The notes below the pieces were generated by a model. The model saw only the letters and a list, made by a program, of their open reading frames with translations. It made no database searches and was not told the origin of the DNA. A DNA stretch of 64,000 bases from Enoplolaimus lenunculus (taxonomy: Eukaryota > Nematoda > Enoplea > Enoplida > Thoracostomopsidae), in the NCBI GenBank assembly GCA_030248215.1, contig JASANG010003242.1, positions 62,001 through 126,000 of the forward strand, given 5' to 3'. A program made the position numbers and the translations under genes. Positions 1-10,010 of this stretch are shown piece after piece. Numbering within the stretch: the first letter of the stretch is position 1; every line of letters starts with the position of its first letter.

Positions 1-144
1 TCAAAATCACTGCTTCTAAAATGTAATTAAATTTTTGATCCTAACGGCCAAGAAAGATGCAGTATAGGCAAGAAAAGCGATAAGTCGATATATCATATCC
101 CGAAATTTGTAGAGACAAGAAATATGGTTAACTTTTTTACGGTC

Positions 145-290
145 AATGTATAGTACAGCGCCGTGATAGACTTAAGATAAGCATATTCCTTAGCCTAACC
201 TTAAGCCTAAAAAGTAGTCTAAAGCTTAAGGTCACTCTATTCAAGTCCCGCAGAAAAACGTTCCACCCGTGGTTTTTACTTTTGCTTATT
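145..290 (+). mobile_element. Decayed TTAGGC-core MITE
   Basis: The left end (tcaatgtatagtacagcgcc) is a diverged form of the family's start and the right end (aacgttccacccgtgg) of its finish. Between them lie cattccttagcctaacctta and the family-specific tagtctaaagcttaagg block. Confidence 0.6.
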
Positions 291-466
291 TCCTAATCCT
301 AGAGGTCAACAAACTGTTTTACTGGAGGTATATCCCTTCTCGCCACAGAATCCTGGTTACGCCGCTGTTAACACATCCTATTTTAATTGAAATGCATTCA
401 TAGCATGGAATAAAATTGATATAAAAACTCGTGCATGGGACCAACTGGACCTTTCATTGAAATATC

Positions 467-626
467 GGCCAACGTTACTTTTAGGGCCGTAACAGTAGAT
501 TAAGCGTATTCCTAAGCCTAAGCCTAAACCTAAGCCTAAGCCAAAGCAAAAATGTAATCAAGAATGTAAGCCTACTCTTTTATAGACCCACCAGAAACGT
601 GGGCGCCCGTAAAAGTAACATGGGCA
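467..626 (+). mobile_element. TTAGGC-core MITE with perfect 8-bp target duplication
   Basis: A 160-bp element flanked on both sides by GAAATATC (459-466 and 627-634). The ends are imperfect inverted repeats (GGCCAACGTTACTTTTAG and its counterpart ending GTAAAAGTAACATGGGCA). The core is cctaagcctaagcctaaacc, i.e. TTAGGC units on the minus strand. It belongs to the subfamily with GTTACTTTTAGGGCCGTAAC ends, also seen at 4629-4800 and 60932-61105. An 8-bp duplication fits hAT- or P-like transposition. Confidence 0.8.
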
Positions 627-743
627 GAAATATCTTTTAATGTTTAACTTGTTCCAGTACTTGTAATCCAATGTATAGAACAGGACCGTAGCAGTAGGAA
701 GCATAAGCATATTCCTAAGCCTAAGCGAAAGTCTAAGCCTAAA

Positions 744-987
744 GCCTAAGCAAAAAGGTCTAAAGCTTAACCCTTTCTCACATGAATATTTTCTATTTCC
801 CCTGAAACCTACTTTTATGCTAGGATTCGAACTCCAGTGATTGGAGTGGGAGGCGGATACCATCAGCCTAAGCAAAAAGGTCTAAAGCTTAACCCTTTCT
901 CACATGAATATTTTCTATTTCCCCTGAAACCTACTTTTATGCTAGGATTCGAACTCCAGTGATTGGAGTGGGAGGCGGATACCATCA
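744..987 (+). repeat. Exact 122-bp tandem duplication
   Basis: 744-865 and 866-987 appear identical, each running from the TTAGGC-MITE core (gcctaagcaaaaaggtctaa) across the TTAA junction into the tRNA-like module (ggcggataccatca). The first copy leaves a truncated element at 767-865. The junction spans two unrelated elements, so the duplication postdates the nested insertion. Confidence 0.85.
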
Positions 988-1159
988 CCACTCAGCTATA
1001 GGAGCTTGACGCTCGAGCCCGAGGGGGCTCTCAGAGCTTGTGGTGATTTAGTACTATGTATACGTGTTGCAATTGTTAAACACGGTGCGATATATACTAT
1101 TTAACGTATATACACTGCGCTGAGTTGCCTACAGGCAACTCAATGTGAGAAGGGGTTAA
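889..1159 (-). mobile_element. piggyBac-type MITE carrying a tRNA-like module
   Basis: Bounded by TTAA at 889-892 and 1156-1159, with inverted ends AACCCTTTCTCACA / GTGAGAAGGGGTT. On the minus strand the middle reads like a tRNA: A box TAGCTGAGTGGT, anticodon-like CGCCTCCCACT and B box GAGTTCGAATCC. The segment GCCTCCCA resembles tRNA-Gly(CCC). A small hairpin (gagttgcc...ggcaactc) lies just inside one end. It is inserted in the TTAGGC-core MITE at 667-1212. Confidence 0.8.
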
Positions 1160-1758
1160 GCTTACAGTCCTGCTGAAAAATGTTCCGCCGCTGATCTTTT
1201 CGTGGGCCCTGTAAAGTTAGTTATTAGACACAACTGTCTTAAAACTTTTATATTATTGTAGTTGACGCAGCGGTGTCAATGGACACTTAAACAAATATTT
1301 GATTGCAAAGAAACCTCAAACAAAGCGAACACACACATTTTGTTAAAACTGCTTAAAAATTAGCGAAATCACTGCGAGGACACCGTAGCCAAAGGCATAG
1401 CCGAAGTAGTTTTCAACGGGTCAAACCGCGTTTGTGATTCGGTACCGGATTTTTAGATGGTTTTTTCAGTTTGCAGCCCAACCTCCCCTTTAAGGTGGTT
1501 TAGGTGCACAGAGATTTTTTTATATGCTTTGTCAGTTTGCAATACAAGAAACCCCTTGGAAATTTCTTTAGAGCGTAAGTAATCCACCCCCACTTTCGAA
1601 AATGTGGCTACGTCTGTGATCGCGTCATTTAAATATTTTAAATCGATTCCAGATGTTTGAAATAAAACACCTCAGTCTGGATTATTAGGTTTTTTGGGAC
1701 AACACGCATCTCCCGGATATGAAAAGGAATAACCCCACCTCGCACATTCGTATTATAT

Positions 1759-1771
1759 ATATACATATATT

Positions 1772-1849
<78 letters not shown>

Positions 1850-1850
1850 G
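1759..1850. repeat. (TA)n microsatellite
   Basis: Nearly pure AT dinucleotides over about 90 bp, followed by more degenerate AT-rich sequence to 1910. Other TA arrays lie at 43391-43445 (directly after the large SOBP exon) and 55060-55130. Confidence 0.9.
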
Positions 1851-2830
1851 CTAAAATTTTAATAAATTATTTATATATAAACATATATATTGTATGTATA
1901 TATTTTTCCGTTAAAATTGAAGAAAAATTAATTTTTATCAAAAGCATACATATTCCCTTTGTTGTTGATTCCAGTTTTAATTCCTCGAAATAAATTTTCG
2001 ACTCAGGTTTGAATTGACTGAATTAATTTTGAACTCTTGGCAAATTTTCGTAATTTATCAAGAATTGAGTTTAAACTCAGTTCAACTTAAGTTAAAATTT
2101 AACTCAACCGTAAAATTCAGCTATAGGTTTAAGCCGCAACTGCGATTAATTTGCCGCAACAATGTTAACTTAGATTATGCCGACTTTAACTCAACCAAAT
2201 TTGCAGTGCAGTTAAGTGTAACCCAAACCGAGTTGATGTTTCCGTTTTCGTCATATTTTTCCGGTCGCCGCTTGCTAATGTTCACTAAGGTCGCCAAAAA
2301 ACAGATTATCTATTTTACTAAACCTTGAACCGCCCCACATACGTATTTTGGGCAGAAGTTTTCGTTTCCTGTGCAAATTGATTTATGTAAACTACGAATA
2401 TATACCGATGACCAGGTGCGAAACGTTTAATGCAAAGAAAGCAAACGGATACTAAAATAAAAATATGAGAACAAGTAATATTGCAAATGTTGCAACCACG
2501 TTCACTATTATAGGTATTGCACAATAATTCAATATAAAAGTCAAGACATAAATTGCACCATATATGTTAATTAATATATTAAATTTCTGGTATTTTAGTT
2601 GCACAGGTGGGGCAGATTTCCTTCCGTTGTGCCAAACGGCATGTTTTATCAATATGGTTCGTGTCGTTTCTTTCTCGGCCAATAAGAACCTTTTTAAAAG
2701 TAATGCTCTTTTAAATGCACTGTTAAATTTACAGTCAGTTGAATCAACTTATAGTACGAATTAGTCATTTTTGGCTATTGTTGAGTTTACTTCAGCAAAC
2801 ACCAACTGACTATGAAAGACCTAATTATCT

Positions 2831-2980
2831 CACTATGAATTGATTTAATTCCGGTTGAGTTGATGAATTAACTCAGAATGAGTTCTATCAATTCAGAATT
2901 TTGAGTTGCGGAACGCCAAACTCGGACTGAGTTATTCAACTGTTTCTGAATTAAAATTAATTCACTGAAATTTACAGTGT
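2831..2980. mobile_element. MITE of the CACTGTAAATTCCAGTGAG family
   Basis: tgaattgatttaattccggt, attaactcagaatgagttct and ttaattcactgaaatttaca, then gtgtg, match the family. A looser relative rich in aactcagttcaacttaag occupies about 1975-2330. Confidence 0.7.
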
Positions 2981-3239
2981 GAATACAATAATTGACAAAT
3001 TCTAAACCTACTACATATGTACTTGAAAGCAAAATTACCAGATGGCTTAAATTATTAACGCCAAATTACATCAAGAATGTTATTTTTAAAAAATGGCTCA
3101 CAATTTAAAATGTAAAAAAGCGGAAACATACCATTCTCGGCAACGTGATACTTAAATGTAAACATTTTGCCGAAAATTTCCAATTAAAAATTTCTTCTTA
3201 AACGCGTATCGAGTGTGTAATTTTGCAAAATGAACCATT

Positions 3240-3429
3240 GGACGTTTTTCTGTTAGAGTAGAAAAGAGTAAGCTTAAGCTTTAGACTAATTTTTGCTTAG
3301 CTTAAGCTTAGGCTTAGGCCGAGTCTTAGGAATTTTCTCATTCTTACGCTTTACCTAGGGTTAGGCTTAATCTTAGGCATAGGAATATACTTATAATACT
3401 GTTCCGCCCCTGTTCTTTACGTTGGCCCA
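3240..3429 (-). mobile_element. TTAGGC-core MITE, outer left end lost
   Basis: It contains the internal block gagtaagcttaagctttaga, several TTAGGC-like units (aagcttaggcttaggccg), the spacer gaattttctcattcttacgc, and a well-kept right end ctgttccgcccctgttcttt followed by acgttggccca. The outermost left part is replaced by unrelated sequence. Confidence 0.75.
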
Positions 3430-3832
3430 AACTGTGAAGCAATGTCACCAGCACTGCGTAGCGGAACCACAAACTGACTGGACGAAACTACTAAATCCAC
3501 CTTGAATATATAATGAGAGAAAGGCTTATCTAGGCTTGTGGTACGGTTTTATGTTTCATAATGACATCATTTTCACCAGTGTTTCTAGAGTGACGTACAA
3601 CAAACCCATCTCGCGAGGGTATCATTGAATCTGAGCGCCCACTCAGGCGACACCGGGTACCGTGTCCCCTCACCAAAATTCGGAAGACGTCCAATCAAAC
3701 TGGCAGCTAATGTACTGTGGTTAATAAAGTTTCATGGGTTGGTATGTTGCTCAACCTTTCAGCTAAACCTGCGAATGAAAATTTCTTCGGCGGATGGTGG
3801 TGCTCTTCGATGAGGCAACATTGGTTCAACTT

Positions 3833-4050
3833 TCGGCCTATGTATAGATCAGAGTCGGACCGTTTTCCAGTGGGACTGGTATACAGTAAGCTTTACATTT
3901 AGACAAATTTTACTACTTAGGCTTAGGCGTACGCTCAGGTATAGGCATATCTGATGATTAAGCTTATTCCCATGCTTAGGCCTATACGCTTAGGCTTAGT
4001 CTTAACCTTCGGCTTGTAATATGTTGTTAATACAACCTTGGCCACAATTT
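3833..4050 (-). mobile_element. Diverged TTAGGC-core MITE
   Basis: It begins with ggcctatgtatagatcagag and contains cttaggcttaggcgtacgc and catgcttaggcctatacgct. It ends near ttggccacaat. Internal order matches the family, but both ends have drifted. Confidence 0.6.
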
Positions 4051-4628
4051 CTACTATTTCATTATGTAATAGCAAAGTTTGCTAGTTTGCTCACAATAGA
4101 TTCTCATCTGCCATGATGCAACATTAGATCGCGATTTATGTTTCGTTTGAGTCCCTGAAGAACTGTCCTTCATCCACAATATCTCGTATTATCTACTACG
4201 ACACTCTTTGGAGCCAGAACAGGTTGGTCGCAAAACCGATAGCTATTAAAATAGCAAGACAACACGGCTATCAAGAGACAAACCCAGAATGAAAACCAGC
4301 TAGCTTCTGGCATACATTAACCTAACTGTTCATTAGGTTAGAATGGACACGGTTAACATCTGTTGTTTAGTCGCACGATAACCATGGTTTAATCTGGAAG
4401 TTTGTCCTGTTGGGATTTGGAAACGACACCGTTTCGAACTACTAAAAATAAAATATCTCTACCGAAACGAAACGTACAGAAGAAACGAAAGCATTTGGCT
4501 TAAATTCCGGTTTTAAGACGTTTACCTACTGGTTTGGAGGTAGTTTAGTTCCTGTTTTTGTATACTTGAAGCAACATAACTGCTATCACGAGTGTAGCCA
4601 GAATTTCATTCCGATGCGGGTGGGGCCA

Positions 4629-4800
4629 CAATATTACTTTTTTGACCGTAACTGTACATTAAACATATTCCTAAGCCTAAGCCTTGGCCCGATTGAAAAA
4701 GTGTAACGCTAAGTTTGCCCAAAATATATAATCGAAATTCTAAGCCTACTCGTTTGATGCCTCCCCCGAGAACGGGATGACCCTAAAAGTAACTTGGGAC
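4629..4800 (+). mobile_element. TTAGGC-core MITE, GTTACTTTTAGGG subfamily
   Basis: The left end ggccacaatattactttttt and the right end ccctaaaagtaacttggga are inverted relatives of the copy at 467-626. The core has only two or three CCTAAG units. Flanks cgggtggg and cgggtgcg suggest an 8-bp duplication with one mismatch. Confidence 0.6.
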
Positions 4801-5366
4801 GGGTGCGGTATAACCATGTTTACGTTTTCTACGAGCGAGCTCAGCATGTGAGCAACATTGTTGACACTGTTCTACAACCCGCGAAGCTGTGGTTCTTTGA
4901 GATTTGCCAGATATTTCGGGTCGATATGCCCCATTGTATACGTCCCCTAGACTGCTGCAAGGGTCAGGAGTAAACATTGTGTGAAATAGTCAAATGCATA
5001 GATGTTTGGTATGATTTCATCGCATTGAAAACATTAGTTAATGAAAATTTTTCAAAAAATAATTGGTTCCATGTACCTGAAGAGGGGGCCGGTATCCTGC
5101 CACCTGGCAAAGCGTCCACGTATACTAGAAGTGAAATCGGAACTAAAATTAAATTAATTTGCTAAATAGCATTTAGGATGCAGCACATATGTGCTGATAT
5201 TTGTGAGAGATATTCGGAAGGTTACGACATCTGTCAGTAGTGTGACTATTGTCGTGTAACGAGTCCTGTTAAAGTTTAACCACATCTCCATTTAGTGTAT
5301 GCTGGTTGGGATCAGATTTTGTAACTAGTGGCGGATTCAGAAATTTCTCACATTGCTCAGGATGTG

Positions 5367-5576
5367 CACTGCAAAAAATGGTGAGTCAAATTGACTCTCT
5401 CCGAAATATGCTCTACGGGACTATACAAAATGAGTCAAATTCGACTTCGCCCGAGTCAAATTCGACTCACTGAATCGCACGTTTGACTTTGACGGAGTCG
5501 AATTTGACTGAGTTTGTGTATTCCCGTATGAGCATATTTCGGAGAGAGTCAATTTGACTCGCAATTTTTTGCTGTG
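5367..5576. mobile_element. Near-palindromic MITE with ~90-bp arms
   Basis: The left arm (cactgcaaaaaatggtgagt, caaattgactctctccgaaa, tatgctc) is repeated inverted at the right (gagcatatttcggagagagt, caatttgactcgcaattttt, tgctgtg). The centre consists of GAGTCAAATTCGACTC-type palindromes. Another copy is at 52224-52419, with a half copy at 23205-23295. Confidence 0.85.
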
Positions 5577-6171
5577 TATATAATCCTAAAACAAGCTAGC
5601 TAGCTTTAATATTAAGTCAAACACAATTTTAGCACTAAATTACAAAATTTTAGTTTTGATACCTGTTGGAGGCTGTGGTTTGGGTGAAAAGAGGAATAAA
5701 AGTTGCTGACCTGAGCTTTTAAGATGAAAATGCTTGATTGTGAATGCAATTCAAAAAACGGAATAGGTTAAGAATAAGCTGTCAGCAGCGATCGCTAACT
5801 GTCGGAAAGCGTAACTGCTTTATGGTTCAGACACCGTTTACCTCTGTTCTGCTGAAGTTTTCAAATGCGTTGAACGCAAAGCGAAATACTAAAAACGACC
5901 AGTGACGGATCCAGAAAATTTGGTAACGGATGCCGTACAATAAAAAAAGCACGCGCTAGCGAAGCGAGCGAAAAGCTAAATGCAATTTTGATTAATAAAC
6001 TGTGACACGAAATTTTGGTTTCGACACCTGTTGGGGTGGTGAGTCAGGCCTGGGTATCCCCATGGATCCGCCAGTAAATAATGAAATTAATATTGGTTAA
6101 CAGAAACATGGTAAACCAACATGGTATCTTGGCAAAAGTTTGCAGTTTCAATTTTTGGAAAAATATCAGCA

Positions 6172-6454
6172 TTAACCCTTTCGCTCATAGAGTATACTAT
6201 GAGCAACTAAATACAATAATATATATACGAGCAATATATATATATATAGACTGTGAGCACTGTTTAACAATTCTACCATATATGCGCAATGCAAAATCTG
6301 CACAAGACGTGAGAACCCCCTCGGGCTCGAGCGTCAAGCTGCCATAGCTCAGTGGTCATCGTAAACGCCTCCCACCTGTAAGACTGGGGTTCGAATCCTA
6401 CCTTGAAATTACGTCTCATTTGAAATTAAAAATATTCATGTGAGAAAGGGTGAA
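6172..6454 (+). mobile_element. piggyBac-type MITE with a clear tRNA-like module
   Basis: Starts TTAACCCTTTCGCTCA and ends TGTGAGAAAGGG-TGAA (a decayed TTAA). Inside are hairpin catagagtatactatg, A box ATAGCTCAGTGGTCAT, anticodon-like CGCCTCCCACCTG and an intact B box GGGTTCGAATCC. This is the cleanest tRNA-like sequence of the family and the easiest to confuse with a real tRNA gene. Its 5' half and the lack of a paired acceptor stem argue against a functional tRNA. Confidence 0.8.
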
Positions 6455-6480
6455 TGGAAAAAAATTTCAGTCAGTATCTA

Positions 6481-6601
6481 TAATCCTGTCGCTCATAGAG
6501 TATACTATGAGTAACTAAATACGATAATATACGAGCAATATATACACTGTGAGCAGTGTTTAACAATTCTAACATATATGCGCAGTGCAAAATCTCCATG
6601 T
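6481..6601 (+). mobile_element. 5' fragment of the tRNA-bearing MITE
   Basis: aatcctgtcgctcatagagt through gcagtgcaaaatctccatg repeats the first ~120 bp of the adjacent element at 6172. It stops before the tRNA-like module. Confidence 0.7.
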
Positions 6602-7244
6602 ATATATGTAACAATAAAATATCGAACCATGTTTTCCGGTTGCGCAGTTCCCGCTACCTATAGCAAAGGCGTATACAAGGGGATAGAATGATACATCCCA
6701 CCGAAATTCTAGGAGAACCCAGAAAGAATCACTTTCAAATTTTTACTCTTTAGAATAACCTTACTGAATCCTATGTCAAAAAATCTTACTCACTCGCTGC
6801 GCTCGCTCGCCAAAGCTTTTATATAAAATAATGCCGTTCCATGATGAAATCCTGGCGAGTGCTTTGGTGATATTAAAGTACATATCAAATTCATGGCGTA
6901 TTAATGACCATTTTGAGTCTCATAAAAACGACCTTTGTAAATATGCCGTGGGCTTTTGGTTGCATTTTTACGAGGAACAACTTAAGTATTTTATTACATG
7001 TAAACCTGTACTTACAGTTATTTAATTATTTTCGTTCCATAAGAAAATTACTTTTTAAAGCTTTTTTGCTTGAAATGCTGATTATAATACATCAGTTACA
7101 CGGAACTACGTAATTTTCTTCAAAAATTTTCGTGGGTTTTAATTACCACTAAATTGCGGGTAGTTCCATTGAAAACTGCATGTTGCAATTCGGGGTGGCC
7201 TTTGATGCACTGCAAGAAAACAAAAGTGAGTGCCAAGTATTGTA

Positions 7245-7634
7245 CTGTAGTGACCCGAATAGGATAGCAGGATTGATAGTTATTTGGTCTCTGCAGATAG
7301 AACCCCCCTATTTTTAACGTGCATGCCCTTCGTTACTGATATATATTCGGTAATGCAACATATCCGTTGAATTAAATGTTTATTTGTCTTTGTATCAAAA
7401 CCTTGAGCGATATGCACTTTTATACTAAGAATATAAGTACTTTCATAACTTTAATATGTTTTAAAGTTTCGAACTCAACTGTATTTGGTGCTGGAGTCAT
7501 TTAATATACACTGCAATTTAGGATAATTGACATTTCTGGTGTCTAGGGTTTAGGGACTCTGCGCTTGCGGACTCTTAGGGATACCGACTCCAATTGATTG
7601 GGACTCAAAATTCGGCTTATTCGGGTCACTACAG
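7245..7634. mobile_element. TA-flanked MITE with CTGTAGTGACCCGAATA ends
   Basis: CTGTAGTGACCCGAATA at the left and TTATTCGGGTCACTACAG at the right are flanked by TA on both sides, as for Tc1/mariner-like elements. Inside are tattcggtaatgcaacatat and aaaaccttgagcgatatgca. A second copy starts at 63671 and runs off the window. A fragment lies at 50784-50900. Confidence 0.8.
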
Positions 7635-7971
7635 TATATAGTTTACTTGCCAATCACATTAAAGCTGGGCTATACTGTAGTTACTTGCACGAGAAGGTTA
7701 ATAAGGGTCGGTGTTTCCATTTAGCGTGTATAGATTCTATATCTATATTTGGAGTCAGTATAATGACAAAATTTGATTACTGCTTTATGTGTTCACTGTA
7801 GGCGTTACGGGGCTGAACTGGAAGCACATGTAACTTCTGTTGCCTCAACTATAGGTGCAATTTCACTCCACGACGTTTCTGCTGATAAATCCTACTACTC
7901 TGATCTTAAAATAATTGCTGTAAAAGTTATAACATATCATGGTTTTCTGCTTTTGCTCATAATCCAATATT

Positions 7972-8698
7972 CAGGCTGCAACCAGAATTATAAAATACCG
8001 GAACCAAAAGTTAAAAAATACCGAAACGGAAAACCAAGAAATATTTGTTACCGAAAAGTTCATTGTTAAAGCTATTTTATCGCATTTAATGGAAAAATAG
8101 TTCACGTCGGTCATTCTAGTTTTATTCAGAATAGTCTAAAAATCGCTTACAACTAATAATTAACTTCATCTATTAATCAAGTATAATTGTGCTGCTAACA
8201 ACATCACTGTAAATTCCAATGAGTTAATTAATTAACTCAGACGGAAAGTTAGTAATTTTTGAGCTGATAACAGAAAACTGAGTGAATCATCTCTGATTCT
8301 GAATTAAAATCAACTCACTGGAATTTACCATGTAGACGTTAACTCAAGTCCGGCTTCGCAGGAGTGCTATTATTTTGGGACACATGATCGTTTTCAGTTT
8401 GAATAAAATCTCGACACGTTTGAAGCATTTGCCTCAACCGGGGTGTTGCCTTATCAATGTTGCTGGGAAACGTAAGTATGATAAATTGTCGAGTGCTTTT
8501 ATAACACAAATTGAAAATTTTGGCAAAGCACGCCCAGCTAATTTTAGAAAAATAAGATGGGATCATATGCCAATTTTTCTTAAATTTTCGAAGATAAATT
8601 CACATTGCCGAAAATACCGGTGAAAAATACTGAATTTCTTAAAGGAACCGGACAGTGAAAAATACAGATTTAATAACCGGAGCTACGGTTGCATCCTG
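7972..8698. mobile_element. hAT-type MITE with perfect 8-bp target duplication
   Basis: Bounded by CCAATATT at 7964-7971 and 8699-8706, with ends CAGGCTGCAACC and GGTTGCATCCTG. Near both ends are repeated taaaataccgg / accggaacc motifs. It is 727 bp long including another MITE nested at 8205-8333. No transposase coding is seen. Confidence 0.85.
8205..8333. mobile_element. Small MITE nested in the hAT-type element
   Basis: Starts cactgtaaattccaatgagt and ends actcactggaatttaccatg, inverted. Inside are attaattaactcagacgg and ctgaattaaaatcaactcac. The same family occurs at 2831-2980, 51162-51410 and (right half) 53640-53800. Confidence 0.75.
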
Positions 8699-8944
8699 CC
8701 AATATTGCCAGCAGTGTAAACGCATTAATAATTTTGAGCTCAAGTCGTGATTAAAGTGTATGTATAAATTAAACTACAAATCTTTAAGCAGATTTTTTGC
8801 CCAACTCAAACCACAAGTTTTTGTTAAACTAGTAAAAAATCTCCACTTGCAAAGGTGCTGTTGTTCCCGACAAAAATTGTACTGGGGAAAAACCCTGGCT
8901 GTACTTTGCGTGATAGGATAAGAAATTAAGCAAATTCAAAATCC

Positions 8945-9134
8945 GGCCCATGTAAAGATCAGTAGCGGAACTCTTTTCTGTGGCACTACAAAAGACTAAG
9001 CTATAAGGTTTAGACTAATTTTTTGCTTGGCTTAGGTCTAGGCTTACGAATATGCTCATTCTTACGCTTAGGCTTAGGTTTAGCCTAAGGAATATGCTTA
9101 TAATGCTGTTCCGCCCCTGTTTTCTACATTGGCT
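8945..9134 (-). mobile_element. TTAGGC-core MITE with 8-bp target duplication
   Basis: The ends are ggcccatgtaaagatcag and ctgttttctacattggct. The core has cttaggtctaggcttacg and cgcttaggcttaggttta. Flanking 8-mers caaaatcc (8937-8944) and caatatcc (9135-9142) differ at one base. Confidence 0.8.
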
Positions 9135-10010
9135 CAATATCCTAATTTTTCTTTAATCCGAATCCGACAAAATCAGCACCCAGGCACAGTTTTTTCACCT
9201 CCAATTTTTTGGCGTCCTGAATTCCTCGACCTTGTTACACTGTTCAACCGCAGCATTAAGAACCCAAAAAAGCGTTCAGCACAGTTTTTGTTGTAACCCT
9301 CGTTTATCGCTAAATCGTTAAAATGCATTCCATTTTACTTTAAACAAATATAATGAAAAGGGCAGTTTGTAAAACAATTTACAACTCAAAGTCACGGTGA
9401 ACTATTAAACCAGTTAAGATATAATAGCTCTTGCCATTATTAAATTTTTCCTACCTAAATCTAGTTGCAGAGCACATTGTACGAACGGTTCACAGCCATG
9501 GCCTCAACTTTGGTGGCTGTTTCAAACCTCCAATACATAATATTCACAATCAAATTTTATGTTTAAAATAATTACTGCCTCGAAAAATGACAAAAATCGG
9601 CCGAAACTATGAAAAACAAAAATCACCCCTTTTTGAACGCTACAACACAACACAAAACTGTTACTTCGGTTGCCATCCCGTACTGTCCGTTGAAATTTTT
9701 AAATCTTTCAATTTCGATTTCGCAACGAATTTCGGATTACGATTGCGTAATGACATTAAAGGATACGCAAAATATTCAACTGGACGAACGGCTATAGTTT
9801 AAAACTGAAACATTTGAAGGTATGTCGAGCAACAATATTTTGAGAACGCAAGCTCAATATAAATCACAAACAGTGTTCTACAACGTAAGACCAAAAAAGT
9901 CATCTCGTATAAAAACGAGTAACAACAGCGAAAAAACAAAATCTAAATTAATAACAAATAATTGAGCTAAAACAATAATATAGAATTGAAAAATGGAATA
10001 CGAGCTGCGT

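Larger units (their letters stand above)
667..1212 (+). mobile_element. TTAGGC-core MITE split by a nested insertion
   Basis: The left end lies at about 667-695 (atccaatgtatagaacagga) and the right end at 1165-1212 (aatgttccgccgctgatctt). The core (cattcctaagcctaagcg) runs into tctaaagcTTAA, where a tRNA-bearing element (889-1159) interrupts it; the host resumes as TTAAgcttac. The intact copy at 62768-62943 reads tctaaagcttaagcttac without interruption. The two halves therefore define an original TTAA target exactly. Confidence 0.8.
1..10010. other. Gene-free, MITE-rich region
   Basis: I see no supportable coding exon here. The stretch holds the TTAGGC-core, tRNA-bearing, palindromic, hAT-type and TA-flanked elements listed separately. 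Remaining spans such as 1200-1750, 4050-4600 and 9140-10010 are unremarkable AT-rich DNA. Confidence 0.6.

Noticed and set aside
558-875. A 105-codon minus-strand open frame
   Set aside because: It lies entirely within MITE sequence and its encoded Leu/Arg repeats come from CCTAAG units.
1975-2330. A 104-codon plus-strand open frame rich in Asn/Leu
   Set aside because: It consists of repeated aactcag/gagtt palindromes of a MITE family, with no protein resemblance.
6335-6410. A tRNA gene with A and B boxes
   Set aside because: The A and B boxes are good, but no 7-bp acceptor stem pairs around them. The sequence is part of a repeated TTAA-bounded element present in several diverged copies.
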